A stretch of 64,000 nucleotides of DNA from Leptospira harrisiae. GTDB lineage: Bacteria; Spirochaetota; Leptospiria; Leptospirales; Leptospiraceae. The position numbers and the translations under genes are program-made. Shown piece after piece: positions 1 through 9,102 of this stretch. The stretch lies in the NCBI RefSeq assembly GCF_002811945.1, contig NZ_NPDX01000004.1:1-64000 (forward strand), in the 5' to 3' direction. Under the pieces are notes generated by a model that ran no database searches, had not been told where the DNA came from, and saw nothing but the letters and a program-made list of their open reading frames with translations. Numbering within the stretch: the first letter of the stretch is position 1; every line of letters begins with the position of its first letter.

Positions 1-173
1 ATTAGGGCGGGGAAATCTACTTTCTAATACCGTACGTTAAACTGCAGATAACCATAGCCTTCGCGTGAATTCTGGCCCACTGAAATCATTCACCAAACAA
101 ACCTCCCAAAATTCTCTTGCAATTTCTTGAAGTAATGTAAGATTTTTATAAATCTCTAATAAATGCTCTTTGT
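1..173. other. Left-edge non-coding stretch
   Basis: These first 173 bases hold no gene I can support. They become AT-rich towards the start codon at 174 and should contain the promoter of that gene, but I see no convincing -35/-10 pair and no clear ribosome binding site. A short minus-strand open frame crosses the region and is discussed under rejected items. Confidence 0.4.
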
Positions 174-1202
174 ATGAAAAAAACACTTTTTATAATATTT
201 CTCTACCTCATTACCTTCCCCCTTCTCGCAATCAATACCGTCATTCTAAAAAATGGCAAGACTCTAAAAGGAAAAGTAACCAATCAAAACGAACAAGGAC
301 TTACATTACAAACTACAGAGGGACCACAAACCGTTACAAAATCCCAAATATTAAAAGTAATCTATAAAGATGTTAGCGACCAAGAAGCAGAAAAAATCCG
401 GATCGCTGAAGAAAAAAAATTACGAGAAAAAGAAGAGAAAGAAAAAGCGAAACTGGAAAAAGAGAGACTTCTAGCAGAAGCAAAGGAACAAAAACGTCTA
501 GAAGAGGAAGCAAAACTTGCAGAACAGGCAAGACTCTTGGAAGAAAAAAATGTCGAAACTCAAGCAGAAAAAGAAGCAAAAGCCGAAGCAGAATGGCTCG
601 CAACAAGAAAACTAGGTCCCTCTCCGGCAGCAGCCCAATGTGGTGGCCGATTAGCTTTGATTTGGCGATCTGCATTAATCCCAGGCTGGGGACAGTATTG
701 TGGTGGTTATACGGTATCAGCAGGAACTTTTGGTACTTTGTTTTTTGGAACTCTTATGTATTCACTTGGACCTCTACGCACCGAAGAACAAAATGCAAAG
801 TCCCATTATGATACAATGGTCTTACTCAACCAAATTGGAGGACCAGGTACCAGATTCAATGCACAAAATGTGAGTTTGCCTTCTGAATTTATTGGCGGAT
901 TTGTTGAGACTTCCATTACGGAAGATCTAATCACAAAAAGTAAAAACAATGCCAAAGAAGCAAATATCAAATATTTGGCTGGGCTCGGAACAGCAGGTAT
1001 CATTTACATCACTAATGTCATCCATGCCTATATGATTGGGAGAGACCGGTATCCCGATCGCCCTTCTGTCAGCACTGGAGGCAAACAAATCAGAGAAGGT
1101 TTCGACTGGGATTCTGGTTGGGATAGACCTTATTCCATCACGGGCATTCGACCACAAATGAATTCAGTGTATGCAGAAGTTCGTTATTCTATTCTATTTT
1201 AA
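174..1202 (+). CDS. Secreted/membrane protein with K/E-rich coiled coil
   Basis: Unrecognised 342-residue protein. Residues 1-19 form a signal peptide. Residues 20-65 form a small beta-rich module with an NGKTLKGKV stretch that resembles the Lsm/SH3-like start of several spirochaete envelope proteins. Residues 70-140 are an almost uninterrupted Lys/Glu/Ala coiled coil. The C-terminal half carries an ALIPGWGQ motif (about 167-174) followed by hydrophobic segments, as in the DUF5683/TM2-like group of small membrane proteins. The start ATG follows AT-rich leader without a clear Shine-Dalgarno. The next gene begins 11 bases after its stop, so the two are probably co-transcribed. The function is unknown; an envelope-anchored structural role is only a guess. 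Confidence 0.75.
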   Translation: MKKTLFIIFLYLITFPLLAINTVILKNGKTLKGKVTNQNEQGLTLQTTEGPQTVTKSQILKVIYKDVSDQEAEKIRIAEEKKLREKEEKEKAKLEKERLLAEAKEQKRLEEEAKLAEQARLLEEKNVETQAEKEAKAEAEWLATRKLGPSPAAAQCGGRLALIWRSALIPGWGQYCGGYTVSAGTFGTLFFGTLMYSLGPLRTEEQNAKSHYDTMVLLNQIGGPGTRFNAQNVSLPSEFIGGFVETSITEDLITKSKNNAKEANIKYLAGLGTAGIIYITNVIHAYMIGRDRYPDRPSVSTGGKQIREGFDWDSGWDRPYSITGIRPQMNSVYAEVRYSILF

Positions 1203-1213
1203 GGGACATACAA

Positions 1214-2932
1214 ATGAAAAATTTATTCAGCATCATCTTACTTCTACTATTCTCTTTTCAGTGCAAAATTTTTAAACCATCCAACCTTGATCCCTCTGAA
1301 GACTTAGGTTCGCTACAATCCTTGCTTCGCTTGTTAAGCTTAGCCGATGCTTTCAATACCTATAGCCAAACTGTCGTCTTTATGAAGTTTACCGATCCCG
1401 GTGGAAATCCATACATCAACGGGGTCGTCACTTATTCTGTTTTTAACGAAGCAGACGAAAACGGAATAACCCCTTCACCCTTTGGAGAATCTGGAAATGT
1501 CCAATCCTATACCGTCACTCTCGATGCCAATGGTCGCGGTTTTTTATACTTCAGCGAGCGTGGGATTGCGAACCTTTTCGTCGCCAACTCAGGAGGAACT
1601 CTTGTCGGCGCAGCCAGCTTTCGCATATACAACGGGATCACAAAACAATCATTTTCTTTATTGACCCAAGGAGGAATTGTTCAGTTCGTTTTAGAAGACA
1701 TTGCCAATTATCGAAATCGATTGGCATCGAATTCTACATTCACTCCACTTGGTTCTGCAAACGGAAGGCAGTTTATTTATTTAGAAGTTCTAACTTCCTA
1801 TGTCTCCCCTAGTCAAAATACTTCCATCGGATATATTGCATCTTCGTCAGATGGAGAGAACTATGATTTGGTTACAAAAATTGACGGGGTAACCATTGAA
1901 AAAGGGGTAGGCTATGAGGTAGTATTAAAAATATCAAAACCGGTTTTTAATGGATCAGAATATGTATTTTTTCTTGCTGAAGAAAAACATGATTTTGTGG
2001 GTCCTCCACCAAATATACTTGGATTTCGTAACTTAGCATTGCGGATTCCTGCATTTTTTACACCTAACTCTAGTGCGGTGACTGGACTTACATTAGACCC
2101 AACATTTTTTTTGTATCGACCTGACAATTTTCCTTGGATGTATCCGGCTTTTTATTTTGGCAATGGTCGGTATCTCATCTCGCCGACATTCTATAGTGCG
2201 GTAGAAACAAAACCAATCCTCCTGAATGCTGATTTTTCAGTAAACCAAGATTTAAATTCTAGCTATAGCTGTAACCTTGCTAATTCAATAGTAAACTCAG
2301 TCGGCTTTCAAATTGTGACTATCGGTGGAACTGAATACCTTCAATGCCCTAGTTCATCGTTAACTTCCCCTATTCAGGTTAGAAGTATTGAAGGGAATAC
2401 GATAAGCAATCGTGTTGTCATTTTCGATGGAACACAGAATTTTGAATCACTTCCTGTTTTTGTCAGAGGGAAGTTTGTTGCCACCTTTGGCACTGCACCT
2501 ATTGGTTATACATTCAATGCAGATAATTACTTCTTACCAAATCCAACTTTGGTAAGAAATGCCTCGCCAATTTCAGGATTCAATTCTTCCATTATTAATT
2601 CAGGCACTAGTGGAATTCTGAGAACTGTAAAAAGCTCTGGGAACGCAGATTATTTTATCCTTTCTAGTAATCCTACTTTTTCAACACCTACCATCGAAAT
2701 TTTTCGTAGCACAGATTCTTTAGGAAGCGTTACTCTATTACCAGGATTTCCAGGAACATACAGCACGGGGATTTCCAATGCAGAACAACTTCAATCGGCC
2801 AATGGAAAATTAAACTATAGCTATGCAATCTCCGCAGGTACTGGCGTTGGTTTTTTCCCAATTTACCTCACTCGATTCACACAAGATGATGGAAACTGGG
2901 AAGCTCTACCTAGATTAATCAAAATACGCTAA
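1214..2932 (+). CDS. Putative lipoprotein, unknown function
   Basis: The 572-residue product starts with a short Lys, a hydrophobic leucine-rich stretch and Cys17 (context FSFQC), which fits the relaxed lipobox of Leptospira, although Gln at -1 is unusual. The rest is Ser/Thr/Asn/Gly-rich with alternating aromatic residues, as in secreted beta-sandwich or beta-propeller proteins, and contains phrases such as SSDGENYD that suggest repeated beta blades. The start is supported by AGGGA eight bases upstream. It follows the coiled-coil gene by 11 bases. I do not recognise the family. Confidence 0.75.
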   Translation: MKNLFSIILLLLFSFQCKIFKPSNLDPSEDLGSLQSLLRLLSLADAFNTYSQTVVFMKFTDPGGNPYINGVVTYSVFNEADENGITPSPFGESGNVQSYTVTLDANGRGFLYFSERGIANLFVANSGGTLVGAASFRIYNGITKQSFSLLTQGGIVQFVLEDIANYRNRLASNSTFTPLGSANGRQFIYLEVLTSYVSPSQNTSIGYIASSSDGENYDLVTKIDGVTIEKGVGYEVVLKISKPVFNGSEYVFFLAEEKHDFVGPPPNILGFRNLALRIPAFFTPNSSAVTGLTLDPTFFLYRPDNFPWMYPAFYFGNGRYLISPTFYSAVETKPILLNADFSVNQDLNSSYSCNLANSIVNSVGFQIVTIGGTEYLQCPSSSLTSPIQVRSIEGNTISNRVVIFDGTQNFESLPVFVRGKFVATFGTAPIGYTFNADNYFLPNPTLVRNASPISGFNSSIINSGTSGILRTVKSSGNADYFILSSNPTFSTPTIEIFRSTDSLGSVTLLPGFPGTYSTGISNAEQLQSANGKLNYSYAISAGTGVGFFPIYLTRFTQDDGNWEALPRLIKIR

Positions 2933-2937
2933 AATCA

Positions 2938-2961
2938 ATCACCTATCTATCGATAGGTGGT
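2938..2961. other. Perfect hairpin after the lipoprotein gene
   Basis: Inverted repeat with a 10-pair stem (one G-T pair) around a TATC loop; the core is ACCTATC-TATC-GATAGGT. It begins six bases after the stop of the upstream lipoprotein gene and covers the alternative GTG start (2957) of the kinase-like gene. There is no T run, so it is more likely an mRNA-stabilising or translation-modulating hairpin than a simple terminator. Confidence 0.5.
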
Positions 2962-2986
2962 AAACAGACAAACTCCCAATTATTTT

Positions 2987-3685
2987 ATGTTAACGGTTTT
3001 CAAAATTCTAGAATTGTATAAAGGAAGTTCCTTTCCCACAAGAATCATTGCAAACGATTCCGAAAGTTATATTCTCAAAATGAAAGGCGCTGGGAACGGA
3101 GTAAAAAGCCTAATCCAAGAGTTTTTTGTCAATCGAGTTTGTTTTTCCTTAGGGTTCAACGTTCCGAATGCATACCCCATACTCCTTCCTGATAAGTTCC
3201 CATGGGATTTTGGAACCGATGAATTCGATGATTTAGTAAAAAAGAGTTTTGGTGTTAACTTAATCCTAGATTATATTGAAAACCAAACAGAAACACACAA
3301 ATTAGAACCAAACTCAATGAGTGTAGAAATTAAAAACCAAATAATGGCAATTGATTTCTTTTTTAAAAATTTCGATAGAACCTTACAAAGTCATAATTTT
3401 TTAAAAGATCAAAAAGGAAAACTTTGGATCATAGATCACGGAAGTTGTGAATTTTTAAATGAGTCAATTATGAAAGAATCAAAAACACTTCCATCCAATC
3501 ATATCTTCGCTTCTGAATCCATTCAAAACAATCAATACCTTCGCAAAATTCTACAATTTGATTTTGAGAAAGTGATCCAAAACATCCCCAAATCCTGGTG
3601 TAAGGAATTGGAAATTCAAAAGGAGGACCTCCGTTTAATTTTTAAAAATAGAATCCAATGGATTACATCTCTGTTTTCGCATTAA
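2987..3685 (+). CDS. HipA-like kinase family protein
   Basis: A 232-residue protein, or 242 if the GTG at 2957 is used. The N-terminal half has the beta-rich nucleotide-binding look of the HipA-like kinases (LKMKGAGNG near residue 31 may act as the glycine loop). The catalytic signature follows: FKNFDRT with the Asp at about 130, an Asn seven residues on, and IIDHG with the metal-binding Asp at about 150. These are the D-R-x...N and D-x-G elements of HipA/PI3K-fold kinases. It matches the stand-alone short HipA-like group rather than full HipA of about 440 residues, and no HipB-type regulator lies beside it. No clear ribosome site supports either start. The substrate is unknown. Confidence 0.7.
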   Translation: MLTVFKILELYKGSSFPTRIIANDSESYILKMKGAGNGVKSLIQEFFVNRVCFSLGFNVPNAYPILLPDKFPWDFGTDEFDDLVKKSFGVNLILDYIENQTETHKLEPNSMSVEIKNQIMAIDFFFKNFDRTLQSHNFLKDQKGKLWIIDHGSCEFLNESIMKESKTLPSNHIFASESIQNNQYLRKILQFDFEKVIQNIPKSWCKELEIQKEDLRLIFKNRIQWITSLFSH

Positions 3686-3713
3686 AAACAATTCGATCAT
3701 CCTCCAAAACAAA

Positions 3714-4628
3714 TCATTTCGGAAAGGAAGTATGTTCTTTTAGAAAAGAATTCACAATAGATTCATATTCACTAGGCCGAACATCAATCGACTTACAGTG
3801 GCTAGCCCCCCAATCAGTTTCTACCAGTTGTTTGTGGTTTGATTTTAAATTCTGAAATATTTCCTCAGAATGGAATACAGGAGTAAACTCATCTGTATTG
3901 GAATGAATCAATAGTACTGGCAAAAAAATAGATTTAGCAGCTTTTTTAGGAGAGACTTCATCGACTAGAAAATCAGCACGAAGTTCTGCTAGAGAAAGGG
4001 CAATAGGAGAAAGAAACAATATCAAAGGTGAATATAAATCAACTGCTCGTTTTTCCACGATCGAACGCATATCCATATAAGGTGAATCAGCAATCACAAA
4101 GGCAAAATCATTTCGACCCTCTGCAAATTGTAAAGCTGTGGCTGCACCAAACGATGCGCCAAAAACACCGATCTGCTCTTCTGGAACCGTACTGATTTCT
4201 GAAAAATATTCTATGGCTCGCTCCAAGTCTAGTTTCTCATAAAATCCGTACGTTCCGTATTCTCCTGCACTTTCACCGTGGTGGCGAGCATCATATAAAA
4301 ACAAACTACATCCTCGTTTCCAAAACAAAGGAGCGTATTTCAAAACACTAAAGCGGGTTCTTGTATGTCCATGGAGTAAAACAACACCGCATTTTTTCTT
4401 TTTAGGATTTCTAAAATACCAACCGCGCAAACGAAGGTTACCATTCTGAAAACGTATGGATTCAGGCTCAGGGAGTCCAAAATCAGAAATGGAATTGATC
4501 TTTAATTTCGTCTTATCTTCCTCTAAGGTTGTGACGGGAAAGGAAACGATAGATGATGAAAAATAATAACCTGCGCCTAGCAAAAAAAAGGTGAAAACAA
4601 TGATAAATGTACGGAGAATCTTTTTCAT
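3714..4628 (-). CDS. Membrane-anchored alpha/beta hydrolase
   Basis: The product of about 304 residues starts with an N-terminal membrane/signal segment followed by an alpha/beta-hydrolase domain. The oxyanion region is LLHGHTRTR, the nucleophile elbow is G-A-S-F-G, and the Asp and His of the triad appear in HSNTDEF and GASHCK. It resembles the BAAT/dienelactone-like extracellular peptidase-esterase group (COG1073). I chose the ATG at 4628 over a GTG at 4664 because it places the charged MKK directly before the hydrophobic segment. The gene is divergent from the CsgG-like lipoprotein gene. The substrate is unknown. Confidence 0.8.
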   Translation of the reverse strand: MKKILRTFIIVFTFFLLGAGYYFSSSIVSFPVTTLEEDKTKLKINSISDFGLPEPESIRFQNGNLRLRGWYFRNPKKKKCGVVLLHGHTRTRFSVLKYAPLFWKRGCSLFLYDARHHGESAGEYGTYGFYEKLDLERAIEYFSEISTVPEEQIGVFGASFGAATALQFAEGRNDFAFVIADSPYMDMRSIVEKRAVDLYSPLILFLSPIALSLAELRADFLVDEVSPKKAAKSIFLPVLLIHSNTDEFTPVFHSEEIFQNLKSNHKQLVETDWGASHCKSIDVRPSEYESIVNSFLKEHTSFPK

Positions 4629-4755
4629 TAAAGGACCTAGTTGGAAAAATCTAGGAGAGACCACAATAGGAAAAGCGAATTTTCCAAAATGGCAGTTTTT
4701 GAACCGAAAAAGAATTGCCTGTTTGTCATCCTTCCCTCATTTCTTAAGGAAATCT

Positions 4756-5373
4756 ATGAAACTATATTTAGCGTCACTATCCCTCCTCCTCTGTTTATCC
4801 TTTGCAAATTGTCGCACCATGGATGCTGCCGTCCAATACCCGGAATCAGGAAAAACGGATTTGGGAATTTCAAAAGTTGCCGTTCTACTTTTTGACATCG
4901 AAGAGGCAAAATGGGGAGATGAGTTTACTGATGCAGTTTCTTTACAAATTGCAAAGTTACTTCCGATCAGAGTCATAGAAAGAGAACAACTTTCAAAAGT
5001 GGTAAACGAACAAAGTTTTTCTAAAACAGGAATTATTGATACACAAACGGCTGTTCGTCTAGGGAAAGTCCTTGGTGTGGATGCATTGGTTTTTGGCAGA
5101 GGCTCTGCGCTGAAAAAATACGATGAAAAGGGAAAACTCATCCCTAATTTAGTTGATACTGTTTCTCTGAAAATCGTTCATATCGAATCAGGCCAGGTTA
5201 TTGTCAACGCTCGCAAAAAACCAGGTGCTGATTGGACAATAGGAAAACTCATCCAATACAGTTTGGGACTTGGACTTATATGGAGTCGCGAAGACATTCT
5301 ATTAACCACTAGCCAATATGACTTTGTTGCAGAGAGTTTAGTGGAACGTATTGTATCGGAACTAAAGAAATAA
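4756..5373 (+). CDS. CsgG/LpoB-like lipoprotein
   Basis: A 205-residue lipoprotein with signal peptide and lipobox ending SFANC (Cys19). The mature part has the pattern of the CsgG / penicillin-binding-protein-activator (LpoB) fold: [10 protein letters not shown], then a [19 protein letters not shown] strand-helix-strand, then a [10 protein letters not shown] strand. Such proteins sit in the periplasmic leaflet of the outer membrane as secretion-channel or cell-wall accessory factors. The ATG at 4756 is chosen because AAGGA lies six bases upstream and it is followed directly by the signal peptide. It precedes dps by 23 bases. The specific role is not determinable here. Confidence 0.75.
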   Translation: MKLYLASLSLLLCLSFANCRTMDAAVQYPESGKTDLGISKVAVLLFDIEEAKWGDEFTDAVSLQIAKLLPIRVIEREQLSKVVNEQSFSKTGIIDTQTAVRLGKVLGVDALVFGRGSALKKYDEKGKLIPNLVDTVSLKIVHIESGQVIVNARKKPGADWTIGKLIQYSLGLGLIWSREDILLTTSQYDFVAESLVERIVSELKK

Positions 5374-5396
5374 ATTATTTTAAATCAAAAGGACAA

Positions 5397-5870
5397 ATGA
5401 TGAAAATTAATATTGGAATCCCAGAAGAAGAAAGAAGTGCCATCTCTGAATCTTTAAAAAAACTCTTAGCTGACACTTACACTTTGTATCAAAAAACACA
5501 TAGTTATCATTGGAACGTTACTGGACCTATGTTTCAAACATTGCATATTTTATTTATGACTCAGTATACGGAACTTTGGAATGCAATTGATCCCATCGCA
5601 GAAAGAATCAGATCATTAGGTTATTATGCACCCATGGGTGGTTGGGAGTTTGCAAAATACTCTAGTATCACCGAAGACAAAGAAGTTCCCAAAGCCCATG
5701 ATATGATCAAACATTTAGTGGAAGGAAATGAAGCTGTGATACGCACCGCTCGTGCAGCTTATGCTCCTGCTGAAAAAGGAAACGACCAAGCAACATTAGA
5801 TCTACTCACACAACGATTAGACATCCATGAAAAAACAGCTTGGATGTTACGATCCTTACTCGAAGAATAA
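5397..5870 (+). CDS. dps: Dps family DNA-protecting ferritin
   Basis: The 157-residue length is typical of Dps mini-ferritins, which oxidise Fe(II) with hydrogen peroxide, store the iron in a dodecamer, and protect DNA during oxidative or starvation stress. The inter-subunit ferroxidase signature is present: HSYHWNVTG with the two metal-binding histidines near residues 32-35, then an Asp/Glu pair in DPIAERIR. A clear AAAAGGA precedes two consecutive ATGs (5397 and 5400), and the second is better spaced. No long Lys-rich N-terminal tail is present, so DNA binding may be weak. It is encoded just after the CsgG-like lipoprotein. Confidence 0.93.
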   Translation: MMKINIGIPEEERSAISESLKKLLADTYTLYQKTHSYHWNVTGPMFQTLHILFMTQYTELWNAIDPIAERIRSLGYYAPMGGWEFAKYSSITEDKEVPKAHDMIKHLVEGNEAVIRTARAAYAPAEKGNDQATLDLLTQRLDIHEKTAWMLRSLLEE

Positions 5871-5876
5871 ATTCTA

Positions 5877-5907
5877 GGAGCAGTAGTCAAAACTAGGCTA
5901 CTGTTCC
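5877..5907. terminator. Convergent-gene hairpin after dps
   Basis: GGAGCAGTAG pairs with CTACTGTTCC (10 pairs with one G-T) around an 11-base loop. It sits between the stops of dps (plus strand) and the hydrolase gene (minus strand). There is no strong T run on either strand, so it is a probable but weak bidirectional terminator. Confidence 0.55.
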
Positions 5908-5941
5908 TTGGTTCGCAAAAAAGTGAATCGGATTTAGGAAT

Positions 5942-6727
5942 TTAAGATAACTCTTTACCTAATATTTCCAAATATTTCGCCTGATGAGTGAAATGAATGT
6001 AATGGCCTCCGCCATCAACTTTTACTTTTTGATTGTTTTTGAAAAAATGATCCATAACAGCCCAATCACTACTTTTAATATACTCCGAATTTCCACCTAA
6101 CAAAAACAATGTTTTCGTCTCTGAAGTTTTGTCATAAGAAAAGACATCCTCAAACACTCTACGTGCACGATTTAGACCGGAAACATTCAATTTCCATCGG
6201 TAAGTTCCATCGTCATTTCTTTCCAAACTCATCTGCAAAAACTGACGAATGAATGTATCAGGTAAATACTTCGCCATTTCCGCATCAATATCGTTTCTGG
6301 AAGAAAATCCATCCAAAGGAAACGACATCGCCTGAATTTCTTTATCATAAGCAAAAGGATAAGACCTGGGTGCAATATCTTGGATGATGAGTTCTTTCAA
6401 AAATCCTGGATGGGTTAAATCAAAATACATGGCAACAAGTCCACCCATAGAATGACCAATTAAAATTGGATTTTGAATTTGATGATCGGAAAAAAATTCT
6501 TCCAAATCCTCTGACATCAGTTTAATGGAATGTTCGTTTGTATGAGGAGAATCTCCATGATTTCTTTGATCGATTGTATAGACAGAACCAAAGTTTGATA
6601 GATACTTCCCGACTGTGACCCAGTTTTTAGACGACCCAAATAACCCGTGTAAGATGACGACATCGCCCTTGTTTTTTTTAATTTCTGAAGTAGGTTGAAA
6701 AGGATAGAGTTTGTAACTTAATTTCAT
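5942..6727 (-). CDS. Alpha/beta hydrolase (YbfF-like esterase)
   Basis: A 261-residue cytosolic hydrolase. The HGLFGSS oxyanion motif (27-33), the strongly conserved DQRNHGDSPH block (53-62) and the nucleophile GHSMGG (Ser93) are those of the YbfF / abhydrolase-11 esterase group, and the catalytic His is in GGHYIHF near the C-terminus. These enzymes cleave short acyl esters and thioesters; the physiological substrate is unknown. The start has AGGAAAG upstream. It is downstream of the SH3-domain gene by 29 bases, so co-transcription is likely. Confidence 0.87.
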   Translation of the reverse strand: MKLSYKLYPFQPTSEIKKNKGDVVILHGLFGSSKNWVTVGKYLSNFGSVYTIDQRNHGDSPHTNEHSIKLMSEDLEEFFSDHQIQNPILIGHSMGGLVAMYFDLTHPGFLKELIIQDIAPRSYPFAYDKEIQAMSFPLDGFSSRNDIDAEMAKYLPDTFIRQFLQMSLERNDDGTYRWKLNVSGLNRARRVFEDVFSYDKTSETKTLFLLGGNSEYIKSSDWAVMDHFFKNNQKVKVDGGGHYIHFTHQAKYLEILGKELS

Positions 6728-6756
6728 TAAAACTTTCCTAAAAGTTCAAATCAGAG

Positions 6757-7875
6757 CTAACGAAAACATTCTTTTTTTAAGATTTGTAAATGAGGAAGGA
6801 TTTGTTTTTTTTCCCTAGGCCCAATTTCAGATGCATATCGAATCATCTGACTAATTTCAGATTTAATTCCTTCACCAACCGGCGCAAAACAAGGAATGGA
6901 ATCAGGATCTTTTGTCATCGATTGTAAATTGGAAACTAAATCTTTGGTATACAAATTGATATAATTGCCAGTAGGAAAAAGATAAATATAACGAAGTTTT
7001 CCTTTTCTCATCTCTTCTAGACGACATTTTAAATCCGTATTACAATCTGTACTCGGCATACTTTCAGTAGCCAAATAACCTGCGTAATCCGAATGTTTGG
7101 TTTTAGGATAGGCTTCTAATAATTTCCAAAAATAATTGGAATCAACATAGTATTTTCCTGAATTATAATCATACAATAAACGAGACTGGTGGCGTTTTAA
7201 AAATTCGAGAGTCCCCGGATCATTGTCTGGTTTGATTCCCTTTTCATTCATTAGGTCCACCGTTTTCTTTAGGAAAAACCCAGCCTTTGCTCGTATGAAT
7301 ATAAAATCGTCACCAGTAAATTTACCTGTCGAAGAAATCGAAAAAATAGAATCAGTAATTTCTTGTTTTGCTGCAAATTCAATGTTTTTTGATAGAATCA
7401 TTCGTTCTGCTTCAAATAACAAAGTAGATAGGTATTGTTTTGGTGAAACGGAGCGGACTACGGATCTTTTGATAAATCCAGAAAGTCCATCTTCTAACTT
7501 CACAGGAATCCAATCTTCTTTGGGACTTTCGAGAGAATCCTTATCATAGGAAACAGGTTCTCCAAATTTTAATTTGCGCAAAACATCGCTTTTCTGGTCA
7601 GCAAACAGATGCAAGTTGAGGCCAATCACTGGAATGACAATTTGTGACTCGGAATCCTTTTTGACTAGTTCAGAAGGTTTTGATTGTTTGGATTTTTCTT
7701 GGATGGTTGGAACAGATTCCAAAGAACCAGTTTTCATCAGCAAGACTATCAAAATTGAAAGAAAAGAAATACTAAAGAAAAGGGAACGAAAAATAACCTT
7801 TCTTCTCCAATTTGCCATTCGGTAAAAAAACACAGCCCCTCTTCGAAAATATTTCGGTAAAGGGGCGGACTTCAT
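6757..7875 (-). CDS. Membrane-anchored bacterial SH3-domain protein
   Basis: The product of about 372 residues has a basic N-terminus and one membrane helix around residues 32-48. After a Ser/Lys-rich linker comes a bacterial SH3 (SH3_3) module with the LNLHLFADQKSDVLRKLKFG pattern and closing GLSGFIKRSVV. The remaining 230 residues are helical and unrecognised. I placed the start at the ATG at 7875, one base past the upstream aminotransferase stop; a later ATG at 7818 would remove 19 residues but keep the helix. The SH3 module suggests binding to peptidoglycan peptides, which is an inference from the family. Confidence 0.68.
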   Translation of the reverse strand: MKSAPLPKYFRRGAVFFYRMANWRRKVIFRSLFFSISFLSILIVLLMKTGSLESVPTIQEKSKQSKPSELVKKDSESQIVIPVIGLNLHLFADQKSDVLRKLKFGEPVSYDKDSLESPKEDWIPVKLEDGLSGFIKRSVVRSVSPKQYLSTLLFEAERMILSKNIEFAAKQEITDSIFSISSTGKFTGDDFIFIRAKAGFFLKKTVDLMNEKGIKPDNDPGTLEFLKRHQSRLLYDYNSGKYYVDSNYFWKLLEAYPKTKHSDYAGYLATESMPSTDCNTDLKCRLEEMRKGKLRYIYLFPTGNYINLYTKDLVSNLQSMTKDPDSIPCFAPVGEGIKSEISQMIRYASEIGPREKKQILPHLQILKKECFR

Positions 7876-7876
7876 T

Positions 7877-9094
7877 TTATTTTTGTAAATCCTCGACCAT
7901 TTGTTTGATGCGAGCCACACCTTTTTCGATGTCTTTATCACCTAACGCATAAGACAAACGAATGGCTTTATCATCTCCAAAAGCAATGCCTGGCACTGCT
8001 GCCACATTGTATTTATCGAGTAAAACATCACAAAATAGTTTTGAGTAAGAAGATTCTTTTTTCTCAAGAAAAAGGCGTTTGAACCCGGGAGTTTCATACA
8101 CACCAGTGATGTAAGGGAAGGCATAAAACGCACCCTCCGGCATCCGGCATTCCACACCCGGGATCTCACGTAAAAGTCCCACAATGAGTTTACGTCGTTT
8201 GTCAAAAGCTTTTAACATTTCGGATACAGGCGTTTGGTCACCAGTAAGAGCGGCCTCTGCAGCAGCTTGCGAGATCGAAGAAGCATTGCTTGTGGACTGG
8301 CCTTGCATGGTGTCCATGTTTTTTATAATCTCTGGATTCCCTGCCCCGTATCCAATCCTCCATCCAGTCATGGAATAGGCTTTTGACACTCCGTTAATCA
8401 CAAAAGTTTTTTCCTTCATCTTCTCGGAGATCATTGCAGGATTTACAAATTCCAATCCATCATAAATGATTTTTTCGTAGATATCATCAGAAACTGTAAT
8501 GATATCTTTTGGTTCCAAAACCTTTACGAGTGCTTCGACATCCGAACGAGTGTAAGCTGCCCCTGTTGGATTGGATGGGGAATTAAAAATAAATACCTTA
8601 GTTTTCGGAGTGATGGCTTTTTCCAATTGTTCCGCTGTGATTTTAAATCCACTAGAAATATCAGTAGCTACAATCACAGGAGTTCCTTCCGCCAAACGAA
8701 CAATGTCCGCATAACTTACCCAATACGGCGCAGGAATAATGACTTCGTCGCCAGGATTCAAAGTTGCCATAAAAAAATTGTAGAGAACCTGTTTCCCACC
8801 TGTACCCACAATGATTTGATTCTTTTCGTACTTTAAACCATTTTCGGTTTCAAATTTACGAATGATGGCATCTTTTAAGGAAACCGTTCCACTCACTGGA
8901 GTGTATTTGGTTTTCCCTTGGTCCATTGCTTTTTTAGCAGCTTCTTTGATATGTGTAGGTGTATCAAAGTCAGGTTCCCCTGCTCCAAATCCAACCACAT
9001 CAAGTCCACTCGCTTTCAACTGATTGGCTTTGGCAGTGATCGCGAGAGTGGGAGAAGGTTCTACGACATCCAGTCGTTTTGCTACAAGTTTCAT
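7877..9094 (-). CDS. Aspartate aminotransferase (class I/II, PLP)
   Basis: This 405-residue cytosolic transaminase is expected to interconvert aspartate and 2-oxoglutarate with oxaloacetate and glutamate. The fold-type-I signatures are intact: GFGAGEPDFDTP near 35-46, NSPSNPTG at 171-178, the PLP-interacting Asp in VSDDIYEKI (about 203), and the Schiff-base lysine in SKAYSMTGWRIGY (Lys238). The spacing matches the subgroup I-gamma bacterial enzymes (AspB/AAT type) more than E. coli AspC. The start has GAGGA five to nine bases upstream. It lies eight bases after the XPB helicase gene. Confidence 0.92.
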   Translation of the reverse strand: MKLVAKRLDVVEPSPTLAITAKANQLKASGLDVVGFGAGEPDFDTPTHIKEAAKKAMDQGKTKYTPVSGTVSLKDAIIRKFETENGLKYEKNQIIVGTGGKQVLYNFFMATLNPGDEVIIPAPYWVSYADIVRLAEGTPVIVATDISSGFKITAEQLEKAITPKTKVFIFNSPSNPTGAAYTRSDVEALVKVLEPKDIITVSDDIYEKIIYDGLEFVNPAMISEKMKEKTFVINGVSKAYSMTGWRIGYGAGNPEIIKNMDTMQGQSTSNASSISQAAAEAALTGDQTPVSEMLKAFDKRRKLIVGLLREIPGVECRMPEGAFYAFPYITGVYETPGFKRLFLEKKESSYSKLFCDVLLDKYNVAAVPGIAFGDDKAIRLSYALGDKDIEKGVARIKQMVEDLQK

Positions 9095-9102
9095 TTTGTC
9101 CT

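Noticed and set aside
38..185. Minus-strand open frame of about 49 codons from a GTG, overlapping the first gene
   Set aside because: It lacks a convincing ribosome site, is antisense to the signal peptide of the 174 gene, and its product matches nothing I recognise; a second short frame there ending FNVRY looks barrel-like but begins directly after a stop.
373..675. Minus-strand leucine-rich open frame
   Set aside because: It is the antisense of the Lys/Glu-rich coiled coil of the 174 gene, which automatically gives Leu/Phe-rich frames.
4591..4755. N-terminal 55-codon extension of the CsgG-like lipoprotein
   Set aside because: It overlaps the divergent hydrolase start, and the signal peptide with a good AAGGA begins at 4756.
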